Shown: positions 1 through 7,812 of the stretch, piece by piece
How the letters are laid out: every line of letters starts with the position of its first letter
Position numbering within the stretch: the first letter of the stretch is position 1
Source: Hyphomicrobiales bacterium
Lineage (GTDB): Bacteria > Pseudomonadota > Alphaproteobacteria > Rhizobiales > Xanthobacteraceae
Assembly: GCA_019243195.1 (NCBI GenBank)
Contig: JAFAUQ010000275.1
Coordinates: 1-35,379, forward strand
DNA length: 35,379 bases
Direction of reading: 5' to 3'
The notes under the pieces: model-generated
Told to the model about the DNA's origin: nothing
The model's input: the letters and a program-made list of their open reading frames with translations, nothing else
The model's database searches: none
Program-made: the position numbers and the translations under genes

Positions 1-143
1 AACACTCAGATCAGCGCCGCAGCGAGCTCCCGGTCTGGCTCCATCGTTACAATTGGCACAGACCTCATGCTAGCTTGGCCAAACGAACACCCATCAGCCG
101 CCTCGGCCTGACCGGGAATAACCTCTTGCAGACTCACAGCTAA
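1..143 (+). CDS. IS481-family transposase, C-terminal end (partial, runs off the left edge)
   Basis: Reading frame 3 is open from the window edge to a TAA at 141-143, giving 46 visible residues that are absent from the ORF track because no start is in view. The peptide contains WLHRYNWHRPHASL followed by ISRLGLTGNNL. This is the characteristic C-terminal end of the rve-type integrase domain in IS481-like transposases, including the YNWHRPH segment that precedes the protein end. The catalytic DDE residues would lie upstream, outside the window, so I cannot tell whether the element is intact. No clear terminal inverted repeat or target duplication is visible just after the stop. Recognition is from family knowledge of the motif, not from a search. 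Confidence 0.8.
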   Translation, partial: HSDQRRSELPVWLHRYNWHRPHASLAKRTPISRLGLTGNNLLQTHS

Positions 144-149
144 GCCGCG

Positions 150-261
150 CCGTAGCGCCTTTAGCGCGAAGGCGGGGTGTGCCCACCAACGATGATTATT
201 TGTTGATAGATGGTGCGCACGTGGCCTTCGCTGCGCTTCGGCCGCTTAGCCCACCCTACAA
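150..261. repeat. Palindromic repeat family A, copy 1 (degenerate)
   Basis: This stretch shares the core GTGCCCACCAAC(A/G)ATGATT and the end AGCCCACCCTAC with the copy at 1620-1738. The left arm is eroded (GGCGGGGTGTGCCCACC) and the right arm is intact. The boundaries are approximate. Short dispersed palindromes with a GTAGGGTGGGC end are known in alphaproteobacterial genomes. Two copies within 1.5 kb flank the hypothetical protein and the CheB pair. Confidence 0.6.
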
Positions 262-268
262 CAAGCCC

Positions 269-502
269 CTAAGACAATCCCAACCAAATACGCAGCTGCG
301 TGCGTTCGGCCGTGACGCGCCGGACGTTCATCTCCATCGTTCGCAGCAGGTCGCGGGCAATTTCGGCGATTTCGCTGTTACCGCGTCCGACTCCCTCGAT
401 CCACGCAAGCACATTGCGCTGTTGCGAAACGCGCTGCTCCAATTCGTTGATGCGCCGCTCCGTGTGGACTAGCCGACGTTCGAGTATCTCTCGATCATCC
501 AT
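269..502 (-). CDS. Hypothetical coiled-coil protein (77 aa)
   Basis: I do not recognise a family. The start is set at the ATG of MDDREILERRL (502), because the 27 residues the ORF track adds upstream have no recognisable content. The peptide is heptad-like: ILERRLVHTERRINELEQRVSQQ is strongly predicted by eye to be an alpha-helical coiled coil. After a short WIEGVGRGN turn, a second charged helix follows. It has no signal peptide and no membrane segment. It stands alone on the minus strand, divergent from the CheB pair, between two family-A palindromes. Small proteins of this type are common in Bradyrhizobium-like genomes, often without assigned function. It could also be a chance ORF, but its amphipathic character argues for a real gene. 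Confidence 0.5.
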   Translation of the reverse strand: MDDREILERRLVHTERRINELEQRVSQQRNVLAWIEGVGRGNSEIAEIARDLLRTMEMNVRRVTAERTQLRIWLGLS

Positions 503-652
503 GTTCGATAAGCGCGCAAATCGACGGGAGTTCAATGGACCGGCGGCGATGCGTCCCCAAATGGATTTAGCGGCCGTGCGCACGCTGCGCCTGCGAAGTA
601 AGGTCGGTCATCCGACACAGCAACCAATCGCAGATGCCCCTGTTGTTCTGCT

Positions 653-1249
653 GTGGCGAGCGCGAACACCATCATCGTCATCGGAACGTCGGCCGGCGGC
701 GTGGTGGCGTTGCGTAAGCTGATCGCAGCATTTGAACCGAGTTGGCCGGTGTCTGTGTTCATAACCATACATACGGGCAAGCACCGCAATCGCATGCCCG
801 ACATTTTGAACTGGGATTCCCGGCTGCCGGTAAGGTTTGCAGAACATCAAAAAACCTTCGGCATTGGCATCTACATTGCGCCGCCGGACCGCCATCTCAT
901 CGTTGGCCACAGCGCGACATTTCTAAGCAATGGACCGAAGGAAAATCACACGCGCCCCGCGATCGATCCGATGTTTCGCTCGGCGGCGAGACATCACGGC
1001 AGCCACGTCATCGGCGTGCTTCTCACCGGGCACCTCTATGACGGAATGAACGGCTTGTACGAAATCGACAGAGCCGGCGGGACGACGATCGTCCAGGATC
1101 CGGAGGACGCGGAAGTGTCGGAAATTCCCAGGAACGCGCTCGCGCGACTGCAGCCCGATCACGTTCTCCCGCTTATGGAAATTCCAAACGCCATTTTCGA
1201 ACGGCTTGCAATTCAGCAAAGGAGCATCGACAGACGGAGCGCACAATGA
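653..1249 (+). CDS. Stand-alone CheB-type methylesterase domain protein
   Basis: The 198-residue protein is a CheB methylesterase domain without the N-terminal receiver domain. In chemotaxis, CheB hydrolyses glutamate methyl esters (or deamidates glutamines) on receptors. The expected triad is visible: Ser13 in GTSAGG, His40 in TIHTGKH and Asp130 in GHLYDGMNGL, with spacing close to that of the classical enzyme. The TG-DDG motif is altered to TGHLYDG. The start is a GTG without a clear ribosome-binding site, so it may shift slightly. It overlaps the next gene by 4 bp (ATGA), so the two are translationally coupled. No receptor, CheR or histidine kinase is in view. Its regulation without a receiver domain, and its substrate, are therefore unknown. 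Confidence 0.85.
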   Translation: MASANTIIVIGTSAGGVVALRKLIAAFEPSWPVSVFITIHTGKHRNRMPDILNWDSRLPVRFAEHQKTFGIGIYIAPPDRHLIVGHSATFLSNGPKENHTRPAIDPMFRSAARHHGSHVIGVLLTGHLYDGMNGLYEIDRAGGTTIVQDPEDAEVSEIPRNALARLQPDHVLPLMEIPNAIFERLAIQQRSIDRRSAQ

Positions 1250-1593
1250 GCGAAGAATACGTCCTCAACCAGCCGACTTCGCTGACGTGCCCCGAATGCG
1301 GCGGCGCGTTGAAGAAGGTCGATAGCGATCCCATCCCCAGGTATGTTTGCCACATCGGGCATGAGCTCACCGGGGAAGCCATGCTCGAAGCGCAAGCCGA
1401 ACGGATCGAGTGGCTGCTGGGAGGCGCTCTCGCCATACTCAACGAGCGCCGCGAACTCTGCCGTCAGCTGATGCACGACGGAATGAGCGATACTGCCGGT
1501 CTGCAACGAGCGACGCAGGAGGCCACGGAAAGCGCCGAAGCACTTCGCGCCCTGCTCAACGAGCACGGCGGAAACCCGAATCCCGCGCCGTAG
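1246..1593 (+). CDS. CheB-associated zinc-ribbon/helical protein
   Basis: The 115-residue protein starts with an ATG that overlaps the CheB stop, with GGAG six bases upstream. The N-terminus has CPECGG (Cys15, Cys18) and YVCHIGHE (Cys35, His36, His39), a likely zinc-binding ribbon. The remainder is a long helix rich in Glu, Ala and Leu. From memory, the same CPxCGG...CxxGH module followed by a helical tail occurs fused to the C-terminus of stand-alone CheB proteins. Here it appears as a separate cistron. The zinc ribbon probably serves protein-protein contact or structural stability. Its function has not, to my knowledge, been established. Co-function with the preceding CheB domain is inferred from overlap and from the fused versions. 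Confidence 0.75.
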   Translation: MSEEYVLNQPTSLTCPECGGALKKVDSDPIPRYVCHIGHELTGEAMLEAQAERIEWLLGGALAILNERRELCRQLMHDGMSDTAGLQRATQEATESAEALRALLNEHGGNPNPAP

Positions 1594-1619
1594 GACCGTA
1601 CGGTGGGAGCAGGGTGGGG

Positions 1620-1738
1620 GTAGGGTGGGCTACTGTAAGCGGAGGAAGCGCAGCGTAGACCTCGTGCCCACCAACAATGATTGTTTGTTGTTGATGTGGT
1701 GGGCACGGGCCTGCGGCCCTTACTGTAGCCCACCCTAC
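1620..1738. repeat. Palindromic repeat family A, copy 2
   Basis: The arms GTAGGGTGGGCTACTGTAA (1620-1638) and TTACTGTAGCCCACCCTAC (1720-1738) are inverted copies with one mismatch. The inner part carries GTGCCCACCAACAATGATT and its inverse GTGGTGGGCAC. It shares the core and right end with the copy at 150-261. It sits just after the CheB zinc-ribbon gene and could act as a terminator-like hairpin, but no T-run follows. Confidence 0.75.
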
Positions 1739-1761
1739 GGCGCTGCGGCCTTAGCCCAACG

Positions 1762-1956
1762 CTACAGCTGCTCGCCTTGCCCGTTCAGCCGCTCCAGGAG
1801 CTGCATGCTCTCGGCGAAGGCGGCCGCCCCGCGTTCGATCATCCCGTGGGTGTGCGCCAGTCCGATCCACAGGCTACGCAGGTGTTCGCGGTGGCCCTGC
1901 GGGGGGGGGGGGATTTGGGACGGTCCGATCCGTCGCCGTAAAGCTCGGCTGGCCAT
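1762..1956 (-). pseudogene. Possible gene fragment beside a 12-G homopolymer
   Basis: The ORF gives a 64-residue peptide whose last 45 residues look protein-like and helical, with IGLAHTHGMIERGAAAFAES and ending QLLERLNGQGEQL. On the plus strand a run of exactly 12 G (1901-1912) interrupts the frame just upstream of that part. The 16 residues before the run have a different, Arg-rich character. I see two possibilities: a remnant of a longer gene, frameshifted at the run, or a gene read correctly only at another run length. I do not recognise the family. It may also be a chance ORF. The stop lies against the right edge of the family-A repeat region. Confidence 0.25.
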
Positions 1957-2088
1957 TCATGACCCGACCCTCGTAATCGACTCATTGGCCTCACTCCGGC
2001 CGCCAAAACGCTCAATCGCCGACTTTGGTTCCATTGTACTGCAGGCCGACGTCCGCGGCGTCGGGGCGTTTCCGGCCATCCGCCGGCT

Positions 2089-2112
2089 CCGGTTCACGAA
2101 ACCGTGAACCGG
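2089..2112. terminator. Perfect 10-bp hairpin downstream of the CocE-type gene
   Basis: CCGGTTCACG and CGTGAACCGG form a perfect 10-bp stem with a 4-base loop, 37 bases past the stop of the minus-strand hydrolase gene. There is no T-run on either side, so it is not a classical intrinsic terminator. It may protect the transcript end or be a small palindrome of another kind. Confidence 0.4.
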
Positions 2113-2148
2113 CCGCTCTAATCGAGCTGGGCGAGCCGGAAGCGGGCC

Positions 2149-3900
2149 TCACCCCGGGATGACCGGCAGCAGCAAATAGGAGCCGCGCGCGCCGCCCGTG
2201 TAGAGCGTCACGTCGCCGCCGAACACGTCGGCCGGGCGGTCGTCCGGATCGGCGTGGGTCATGCCGCCGGTGCCGCGGGTGGCGTAATGGAATTTCTTTC
2301 CGAACTCGGAGACCTCGCCGGTGTATTCGTAGTCCTTGCCGCGGAGCGTAAGCGCGAGCGTCCAGCCCGCCGGCACCACGATGCAGCTGGCGACGATTTC
2401 CACGTCGCATTCGTAGACTTCGCCGGGGTTGAGCGGCTCGGCCCGGTCATGCGGATGATACGGCCGGTAGAACGTGCTCCGGGCGGGATCGAGCGCGCGG
2501 TGCGAGGCGCGCAGCCAGCCGTTGGCGATCGGCGTGTTCGGATCGGTCGAGCCCATGAAGGTGACCTCTTTGCCGTCCGGATCGAATACGCGCACGATCA
2601 CGAACAAATCCGCGTCGCGCGTCGAGGAGGAAACAAATAGTTTCGCGGCCATCGGCCCGGTGATCTCGGTCGCGCGCGGCACGGTCATGCGGAAGGTGAG
2701 CCCATCGCCGAGTGCCGCATACGTGAGCGCCGCCTCGCGCGCGGGCGCGCTCGTCGTCAAGGCCATGCCGGCCGGGTCGAGATAGAACTTGGTCCATTGT
2801 GTACGTGCGAGCGGCCATTCCATCTCATGGCGCAGCACGAACTTCTCGCCCGGATGACGCACGTTGAGCGTCACCGGCGGGCTCTTGTCCCAGCCGTTGT
2901 CGATGCCTTTGAGAAAATAATCGAAGAAGCGCTTCTGCAGCGCGAGGCCGTAGCCGGCGGAGAACAGCGACCAGTGGGAATCGCCGTGCACCTCGAGCCA
3001 CTTCTGTTTGGACGGGGCCTCCATGAAGCCGTTGAAATTGCCGCGCGGGTGGATGCCCTGGCCGCCCCAGTTGGCGCAGGAGAGGAACGGCACCTCGATC
3101 TTGGCGAGATCGGCGGAACGCTCGCGGTGCCAGGCGTCATCGAGCGGGTGCTGCTTGGCCGCGTCGAACGGATTGATGCGGTTCTTCGCGAGTTCCTCGT
3201 CCGACAGCGTCACCGGGCCGGCGACCGGCTCGCCGGTGACGCGGCTTTTGCGCGCCCGCGTGCCGAGCCCGTACTGGATATTGGCGACTTGATGCTTCCA
3301 CCACAGCTTCTGAAACTCGCTCATGATGCCGCCGTGGTAACCACTGTCGCGGTATCGGTCGTTCTGCCCCTCCCACGGGATGATCGCCGCGAGGTGCGGC
3401 GGCCGGTGCACGGCAACGCGCCATTGGTTGCTCGCGTAATAGGAGATACCGAGCATGCCGACCTTGCCGTTGCTCCACGGCTGCGTTCCGGCCCATTCGA
3501 TACATTGATAAAGATCGGCGATCTCGCGGTCGGAATTCGGGTCCATCACGCCGGGCGACCAGCCGGCGCCGCGCGAGTCGACGCGGATGACAACATAGCC
3601 ATGCGGCACCCAGCGCTCCGGGTCGGTGACCTCCCAATTCTGATATTTGTTGGTCGAGCCTTCGAGAATCTCCGGATGGTCGGCGACCATCTTTTCCCAT
3701 TGGTGCGGGTAGCCGTCCTGATAGGCGAGGCCCTTGGCGTAGATGCCGTAGGTGAGGATGACCGGATAGCACCCGTCGTCCACCGGCCTGAACACGTCGG
3801 CATCGAGCACGATGCCGTCGTCCATCGCGATCGGCTGATGCCAGGTGATGCGCATGCCGTCGCGCACCTCGGTGCGCGGTTCCACCGTGACTGCGTCCAT
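2149..3900 (-). CDS. CocE/NonD family alpha/beta hydrolase (peptidase S15-like)
   Basis: The protein has 583 residues from the ATG of MDAVTVEP. I chose this start over the ORF-track start at 3930 because GGGAGAGGG lies upstream of it, and because the 3930 ATG falls inside a family-B repeat. The order is an S15/CocE-like alpha/beta hydrolase core followed by a C-terminal jelly-roll (about residue 370 on, with the typical SSSTRDADLFV strand). The nucleophile is Ser153 in GISYYA. A His candidate lies in VHGDSHW. The usual Asp after the GGW segment of cocaine esterase is not obvious here; the sequence reads NWGGQGIHPRG, which I recall as typical of this subfamily. It probably hydrolyses an ester or amide; the substrate is unknown. 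It is divergent from the Bug binding-protein gene. Confidence 0.88.
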   Translation of the reverse strand: MDAVTVEPRTEVRDGMRITWHQPIAMDDGIVLDADVFRPVDDGCYPVILTYGIYAKGLAYQDGYPHQWEKMVADHPEILEGSTNKYQNWEVTDPERWVPHGYVVIRVDSRGAGWSPGVMDPNSDREIADLYQCIEWAGTQPWSNGKVGMLGISYYASNQWRVAVHRPPHLAAIIPWEGQNDRYRDSGYHGGIMSEFQKLWWKHQVANIQYGLGTRARKSRVTGEPVAGPVTLSDEELAKNRINPFDAAKQHPLDDAWHRERSADLAKIEVPFLSCANWGGQGIHPRGNFNGFMEAPSKQKWLEVHGDSHWSLFSAGYGLALQKRFFDYFLKGIDNGWDKSPPVTLNVRHPGEKFVLRHEMEWPLARTQWTKFYLDPAGMALTTSAPAREAALTYAALGDGLTFRMTVPRATEITGPMAAKLFVSSSTRDADLFVIVRVFDPDGKEVTFMGSTDPNTPIANGWLRASHRALDPARSTFYRPYHPHDRAEPLNPGEVYECDVEIVASCIVVPAGWTLALTLRGKDYEYTGEVSEFGKKFHYATRGTGGMTHADPDDRPADVFGGDVTLYTGGARGSYLLLPVIPG

Positions 3901-3925
3901 GATGTTCCCTCTCCCATTCTCTGCG

Positions 3926-4045
3926 GTCATTCCGGGGCCCGAGCGAAGCGAGGGAGCCCGGAACCCATGAACACAGTCCGCGCGGAAGTGTCCCTTCTGT
4001 GTTCATGGATTCTGGGCTCGCGCCTGCGGCGCGCCCCGGAACGAC
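3926..4045. repeat. Palindromic repeat family B, copy 1
   Basis: The ends GTCATTCCGGGGC and GCCCCGGAACGAC are inverted. Inside, GAGCCCGGAACCCATGAACACA is mirrored by TGTGTTCATGGATTCTGGGCTC. The copy at 5488-5608 has the same layout. This copy lies in the divergent gap between the CocE-type and Bug genes, so it does not mark a transcript end here. Confidence 0.85.
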
Positions 4046-4105
4046 AGCCGAGGATGATGATAGGCTAACATCGGGGAGCGCCCGAATGCCACGCCGGAGC
4101 ATGCA

Positions 4106-5080
4106 ATGAGAAGAAGACTGATGGCCGCCTTTGTTGCCGTTGCCGCGGTCGCCGTAATTTCCGCAACGGCACGCGGCGAGGACTGGCCGCAGCGCCCCGT
4201 GCGCATTGTCGTCGGCTTCGGCCCGGGCGGCGGCGCCGACATCATCGGCCGCATCGTCGGCCAGGCGCTGCAGGAGAAACTCGGGCAGCCGTTCGTGATC
4301 GAGAACAAGCCCGGCTCGGCCGGCACCCTGGGCAACGAGCTCGTCGCGCGCGCCGAGAAGGACGGCTACACGCTCGGCATCATGACGGCCGGGCAGATCA
4401 TCGCCGCGACCATCAACAAGGGCCTGCGCTACGACACCCTCACGGCGTTTGAGCCGGTGTCGCTCGTTGCGACCGCAAGCCTGCTGATCGTCGCGCGTCC
4501 GGACTTTCCCGCGAACGACGTGGAGGGTCTGATCGCCGAGGCGAGGGCCAAGCCCGACAAGATCGTGTTCGCGAGCGCCGGCTTCGGCGCAACCCAGCAC
4601 CTCGCCGCCGAGCTGTTCATGCAGTCGGCCGGCATCAAGATGCTGCACGTGCCGTTCCGTTCCTCGCCCGAGGCAATCGCGGCGGTCGCCGGCCGCCAGG
4701 TCGATGTGCTGTTCGATACGGTGTCCGCGCTGATCGGGCAGGTGCAGTCCGGCCAGCTCAAGCCGCTCGCGGTCACCGGCAAGGATCGTTTTCCGGCAGT
4801 GCCCGACGTGCCGACGGCGCTCTCCTCGGGGCTCGTGCCCGGCTACGACGTGACCACCTGGTACGGCGTGTTCGGCCCGCGCGGCATGCCGTCCGCGATC
4901 GTCGCCAAGCTCAATGGCGCGCTCAATGACGTGCTCAAGGACGCGGCGGTGCGCGACCGGCTTTCGACCGCGGGCGTGGTGGTGCAGGGCTCGACGCCGG
5001 CCGAGTTCGGCGCCTTCATGGCGGGGGAGTTCAAGCGCTGGAACACCGTGCGCGAAGCCGCCGGCATTCCGCAGCAGTAA
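4106..5080 (+). CDS. Bug/TctC family tripartite tricarboxylate transporter substrate-binding protein
   Basis: The 324-residue protein has an N-terminal signal peptide (RRRLMAAFVAVAAVAVISATARGED) and a mature domain starting WPQRPVRIVVGFGPGGGAD. This opening and NKPGSAGTLG are diagnostic of the Bug (Bordetella uptake gene) family. These periplasmic proteins bind carboxylates or other organic acids and deliver them to TctAB permeases. The length is normal for the family. The gene is followed 12 bp later by the carboxymuconolactone decarboxylase-like gene, so the two form a short operon. No tctA or tctB is adjacent; the only tctBA in view is 13 kb away and has no binding-protein gene of its own. 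Many Bug proteins are orphans, so pairing is a guess. The ligand cannot be read from the sequence. Confidence 0.92.
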   Translation: MRRRLMAAFVAVAAVAVISATARGEDWPQRPVRIVVGFGPGGGADIIGRIVGQALQEKLGQPFVIENKPGSAGTLGNELVARAEKDGYTLGIMTAGQIIAATINKGLRYDTLTAFEPVSLVATASLLIVARPDFPANDVEGLIAEARAKPDKIVFASAGFGATQHLAAELFMQSAGIKMLHVPFRSSPEAIAAVAGRQVDVLFDTVSALIGQVQSGQLKPLAVTGKDRFPAVPDVPTALSSGLVPGYDVTTWYGVFGPRGMPSAIVAKLNGALNDVLKDAAVRDRLSTAGVVVQGSTPAEFGAFMAGEFKRWNTVREAAGIPQQ

Positions 5081-5092
5081 GGGGACGACAGC

Positions 5093-5476
5093 ATGGACAC
5101 GCAGGATCTCAACGCGCGCGGGCTCGACCTGCGGCGCAAGATGTTCGGCCGCGAGGCGGTCGAGAAGCGCATGAACGCCTTAGGCGCGTTCGGCGAGCCG
5201 CTCCAGCACATCATCAACGCCTATGCCTACGGCGATGTCTGGAGCCGCACCGCGCTGCCGCCGGGGACGAAATCTTTGGTGATGATCGCGATGATGGCGG
5301 CGGCTGGCCGCGGCAACGAATTGCGGGTGCATCTCGAAGGCGCGGTGAAGAACGGCTGCAAACCTGAAGAAATTCAGGAGGTGCTGCTGCTCCTCGCGCT
5401 CTATTGCGGCATTCCGCTCGCCAACGACGCCCACGCCGCCGCCGTGGAGGTGATGAATGATACGAAACCCGCATAA
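5093..5476 (+). CDS. Carboxymuconolactone decarboxylase (CMD/AhpD-like) family protein
   Basis: The 127-residue protein matches the small all-helical CMD fold: GLDLRRKMFG, then FGEPLQHIINAYAYGDVWSRTALPPGTKSL, then ELRVHLEGAVKNGCKPEEIQEVLLLLALYCGIP. The CxxC of AhpD is absent, so it is not a peroxidase-type member. True 4-carboxymuconolactone decarboxylase (PcaC) acts in protocatechuate breakdown and is of similar length. The family is broad, so the reaction is not certain. It starts 12 bp after the Bug gene, with GGGGA as ribosome-binding site. The link to the protocatechuate-forming operon at 8888-13935 is tempting but only by distance. A decarboxylase working on the acid imported through the Bug protein is an alternative. 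Confidence 0.85.
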   Translation: MDTQDLNARGLDLRRKMFGREAVEKRMNALGAFGEPLQHIINAYAYGDVWSRTALPPGTKSLVMIAMMAAAGRGNELRVHLEGAVKNGCKPEEIQEVLLLLALYCGIPLANDAHAAAVEVMNDTKPA

Positions 5477-5487
5477 TCATCCCGCAT

Positions 5488-5608
5488 GTCATTCCGGGGC
5501 GCCGCGCAGCGGCGAGCCCGGAAACCATGAACACGGTTCGTGCAATACTGACTCGCTCCGTGTTCATGGGTTCCGGGCTCCCTCGCTCCGCTCGGGCCCC
5601 GGAATGAC
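5488..5608. repeat. Palindromic repeat family B, copy 2
   Basis: The ends GTCATTCCGGGGC and GCCCCGGAATGAC are inverted. GAGCCCGGAAACCATGAACACG is mirrored by CGTGTTCATGGGTTCCGGGCTC. A short direct repeat, CCCGCATG, lies immediately outside both ends (5481 and 5611). It could be a target duplication or chance. The element sits between the CMD gene and the small secreted protein, both on the plus strand. Confidence 0.85.
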
Positions 5609-5630
5609 AGCCCGCATGATGGAGGCATCG

Positions 5631-5897
5631 ATGAAACCACTGCTGATGATCTGCATCGCGGCGCTCGCAGCCACGGCGCTTGTGCCCGCCGACGCCGATG
5701 CCCGGCGCGGCGTGCGCCGGCCGCGCGTGGTGATCGTGGCGCCGCGGCGCTTCTACTATGACACCGAGCCCGGCGCGATCTACGGCTTCGCGCCCGGCAA
5801 CTACATCCCGGGTCCGAACGGCATGCTCTACGGGCCTTATCCGGTCCGTCCGCCGGTCGTGAGTTACGGCCCCTACGGCCCGGATTACTACGAGTAA
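5631..5897 (+). CDS. Small secreted hypothetical protein
   Basis: The start is placed at ATG 5631 because GGAGG lies five bases upstream. The longer ORF-track version begins within the family-B repeat and is not credible. The 88-residue product opens with a signal peptide (MKPLLMICIAALAATALVPADADA) and a likely cut after ADA. The mature part is basic at first (RRGVRRPRVV), then rich in Tyr, Gly and Pro, ending GPYGPDYYE. I know of no assigned function. Such short exported Tyr/Pro-rich proteins are frequent in Bradyrhizobium-like genomes. It stands alone, convergent with the antiporter gene, whose stop is only 3 bp away. Confidence 0.7.
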   Translation: MKPLLMICIAALAATALVPADADARRGVRRPRVVIVAPRRFYYDTEPGAIYGFAPGNYIPGPNGMLYGPYPVRPPVVSYGPYGPDYYE

Positions 5898-5900
5898 TCA

Positions 5901-7745
5901 TCACCCGGAAAATTCCGTCTCGTGCGAAATGACGTCGGCCGCTTCCTCGTTGAGCGGCACCGCCTTGCGCTTGGGCGCGGAAAATGGCTCGTGCGGCAGC
6001 GTGTGATAGGGCAGCAGCTCGGCGCCGGCGTAGATGTCGCCGGCTTCCTGCAAGGCCAGCCGGTCGAGGTCGCGCCGGCGCACTTCCGCTTCGATTTCTG
6101 CCGCGCGCTCGGGGTCGAGCCCGAGTTCCTCGAGCGTGCGGCGGCCGAACGAAAGAGCGGATTCGAAAGTCTCGCGTAATTCGTAGTCGACGCCCTTGGC
6201 GATCAGCTCGAGCGTGTGCACGCGGTCGTAGGAGCGCACGAACAATTTGACGCCGGGGAATTCGCTGCGCGTCATTTCGACGATGCGGGTCGCCGCGCGC
6301 TTGTCGTCGATGCACACGGCGATCACGCGCGCGTTGCCGGCCCCGGCGGCGCGCAGCACGTCGAGCCGGGTGCCGTCGCCGTAATAGACCTTGAAGCCGA
6401 ACCGGCTCGCGTTCTGGATCATGCCGGCGCTCACGTCGATCGCGGTCACATCGACCCCTTCGCCGAGCAAACATTGCGAGACGATCTGGCCGAAGCGGCC
6501 GAAGCCGATCACCAGTACCGAGCCGGTGACGCCGTCGAACTCCTCGGGCTCGGGCGTCGGCTTGCGCCCGAAGCGGCGGATCGCGACGTCGGAGAGCGCG
6601 GCGACCGGCGGCCCAAGCAGCATGGTGACCGCCGCGATCGCGGTGAGCACGCTGCGCTGCTCGGCATCGAGCACGCCGAGGCTCGCGCCGAGCGGGAACA
6701 GCACGAAGGCAAACTCGCCGGCGCCGGTGAGGATTGAGCCGGCGCGCAAGGCGTCGCCGCGGCGCACGCAAGTCATGCCGAACAGGCCCCACACGATCGC
6801 CGCCTTGATCACGGTGATCGCGACCGCCGCGGCGAGGATGAGCCACGGGTGCGCGCGCACCACGTCCATGTCGATGGTCATGCCGACGCCGAGGAAGAAC
6901 AGCGCCAGCAGCAGCCCGCGGAACGGCTCGATGTCTGCCTCCAACTCGTGCCGGTAGTTCGATTCCGCGAGCATCACGCCGGCGAGGAACGCGCCAAGCG
7001 CCATCGACATGCCGACCAGCAGCATCAGCAGCGCCGCGCCCAGCACCACGAGCAGCGCCGCCGCCGTCATCACCTCGCGCGCGCCGGTCTCCGAGAGCAG
7101 GCGGAAGAACGGATTGAGCAGATAGCGCCCGGCGATCACCACCGCCGCGATGGCCCCGGCGACGAGCGCGACCGAGGTGATCGCCGTGCCGAGATCGCCG
7201 GCCTCGGCGCCGCCCGGCGCGAGCAGCGGCAGCAGCGCGATCAGCGGCACCACCGCCATGTCCTGGAACAGCAGGATGGCGAAGGCGCGCTGGCCGTAGG
7301 TCAGATGCAGGTCGCCGCGCTCTTCGAGGATTTCGAGCGCGACAGCGGTGGCGGAAAGCGCGAGCGCCAGCCCGGCGATGACGGCGCCGCGCCATGTGGT
7401 GAGGTGAAGCGCGAGCGCGAGCGTGCCGATCACCGCCGCGGTGATTACGAGCTGCGCCGCGCCGAGGCCAAAAATATCGCGCCGCATGGCGATAAGGCGC
7501 GAAAGCTCCAGCTCCAGCCCGATCACGAACATCATCAGCACGATGCCGAGTTCGGCGACGGTGAGGATGGTCGAGGGCGCGCGGATGACGCCGATACCCC
7601 ACGGGCCGATGATCGCGCCGGCGGCGAGATAAGCGACGATCGGCGAGAGCTTGAGCCGGCGCGCGATCGGCACGCTCACCACGCAGGCGCCGAGCAGGAT
7701 GAGCGCGAACGGGAGGAACCCGGGGTCGGTGGAGTGCGTGTCCAT
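5901..7745 (-). CDS. KefB/KefC-like monovalent cation:proton antiporter (CPA2) with TrkA-N domain
   Basis: The 614-residue protein has an N-terminal Na+/H+-exchanger-type membrane domain (residues about 10-385, roughly 12 segments). A Rossmann TrkA-N/RCK domain follows at about 408-525 (VLVIGFGRFGQIVSQCLL), and then a charged tail. HELEADIEPFRGLLLALFF and GVGMTID match the regulatory loop region of E. coli KefB and KefC. Those proteins export K+ in exchange for H+ and are gated by glutathione adducts and nucleotides at the Rossmann domain. Whether glutathione gates this one cannot be read directly. No KefF or KefG ancillary gene is adjacent. The ATG at 7745 has a weak ribosome-binding site. 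A family-C palindrome lies upstream, between it and the end of the TetR gene. Confidence 0.9.
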   Translation of the reverse strand: MDTHSTDPGFLPFALILLGACVVSVPIARRLKLSPIVAYLAAGAIIGPWGIGVIRAPSTILTVAELGIVLMMFVIGLELELSRLIAMRRDIFGLGAAQLVITAAVIGTLALALHLTTWRGAVIAGLALALSATAVALEILEERGDLHLTYGQRAFAILLFQDMAVVPLIALLPLLAPGGAEAGDLGTAITSVALVAGAIAAVVIAGRYLLNPFFRLLSETGAREVMTAAALLVVLGAALLMLLVGMSMALGAFLAGVMLAESNYRHELEADIEPFRGLLLALFFLGVGMTIDMDVVRAHPWLILAAAVAITVIKAAIVWGLFGMTCVRRGDALRAGSILTGAGEFAFVLFPLGASLGVLDAEQRSVLTAIAAVTMLLGPPVAALSDVAIRRFGRKPTPEPEEFDGVTGSVLVIGFGRFGQIVSQCLLGEGVDVTAIDVSAGMIQNASRFGFKVYYGDGTRLDVLRAAGAGNARVIAVCIDDKRAATRIVEMTRSEFPGVKLFVRSYDRVHTLELIAKGVDYELRETFESALSFGRRTLEELGLDPERAAEIEAEVRRRDLDRLALQEAGDIYAGAELLPYHTLPHEPFSAPKRKAVPLNEEAADVISHETEFSG

Positions 7746-7812
7746 GAATTTTGTCCGTGAAGATGTCCTTGCGCAGTTATAGCGTGTGGCAGTTCAGGTA
7801 AAGGCGTCGGTC

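Noticed and set aside
3137-4648. 503-aa minus-strand ORF over the CocE-Bug gap
   Set aside because: It overlaps two well-supported genes in wrong frames and includes a palindromic repeat.
5481-5618. Target-site duplication CCCGCATG around family-B copy 2
   Set aside because: The other family-B copy has no flanking duplication, so an 8-bp match here may be chance; not claimed as evidence of transposition.
5401-7602. 733-aa minus-strand ORF
   Set aside because: It runs through the antiporter gene in another frame, is extremely Arg/Ala-rich and has no recognisable domain; a shadow of high-GC coding DNA.
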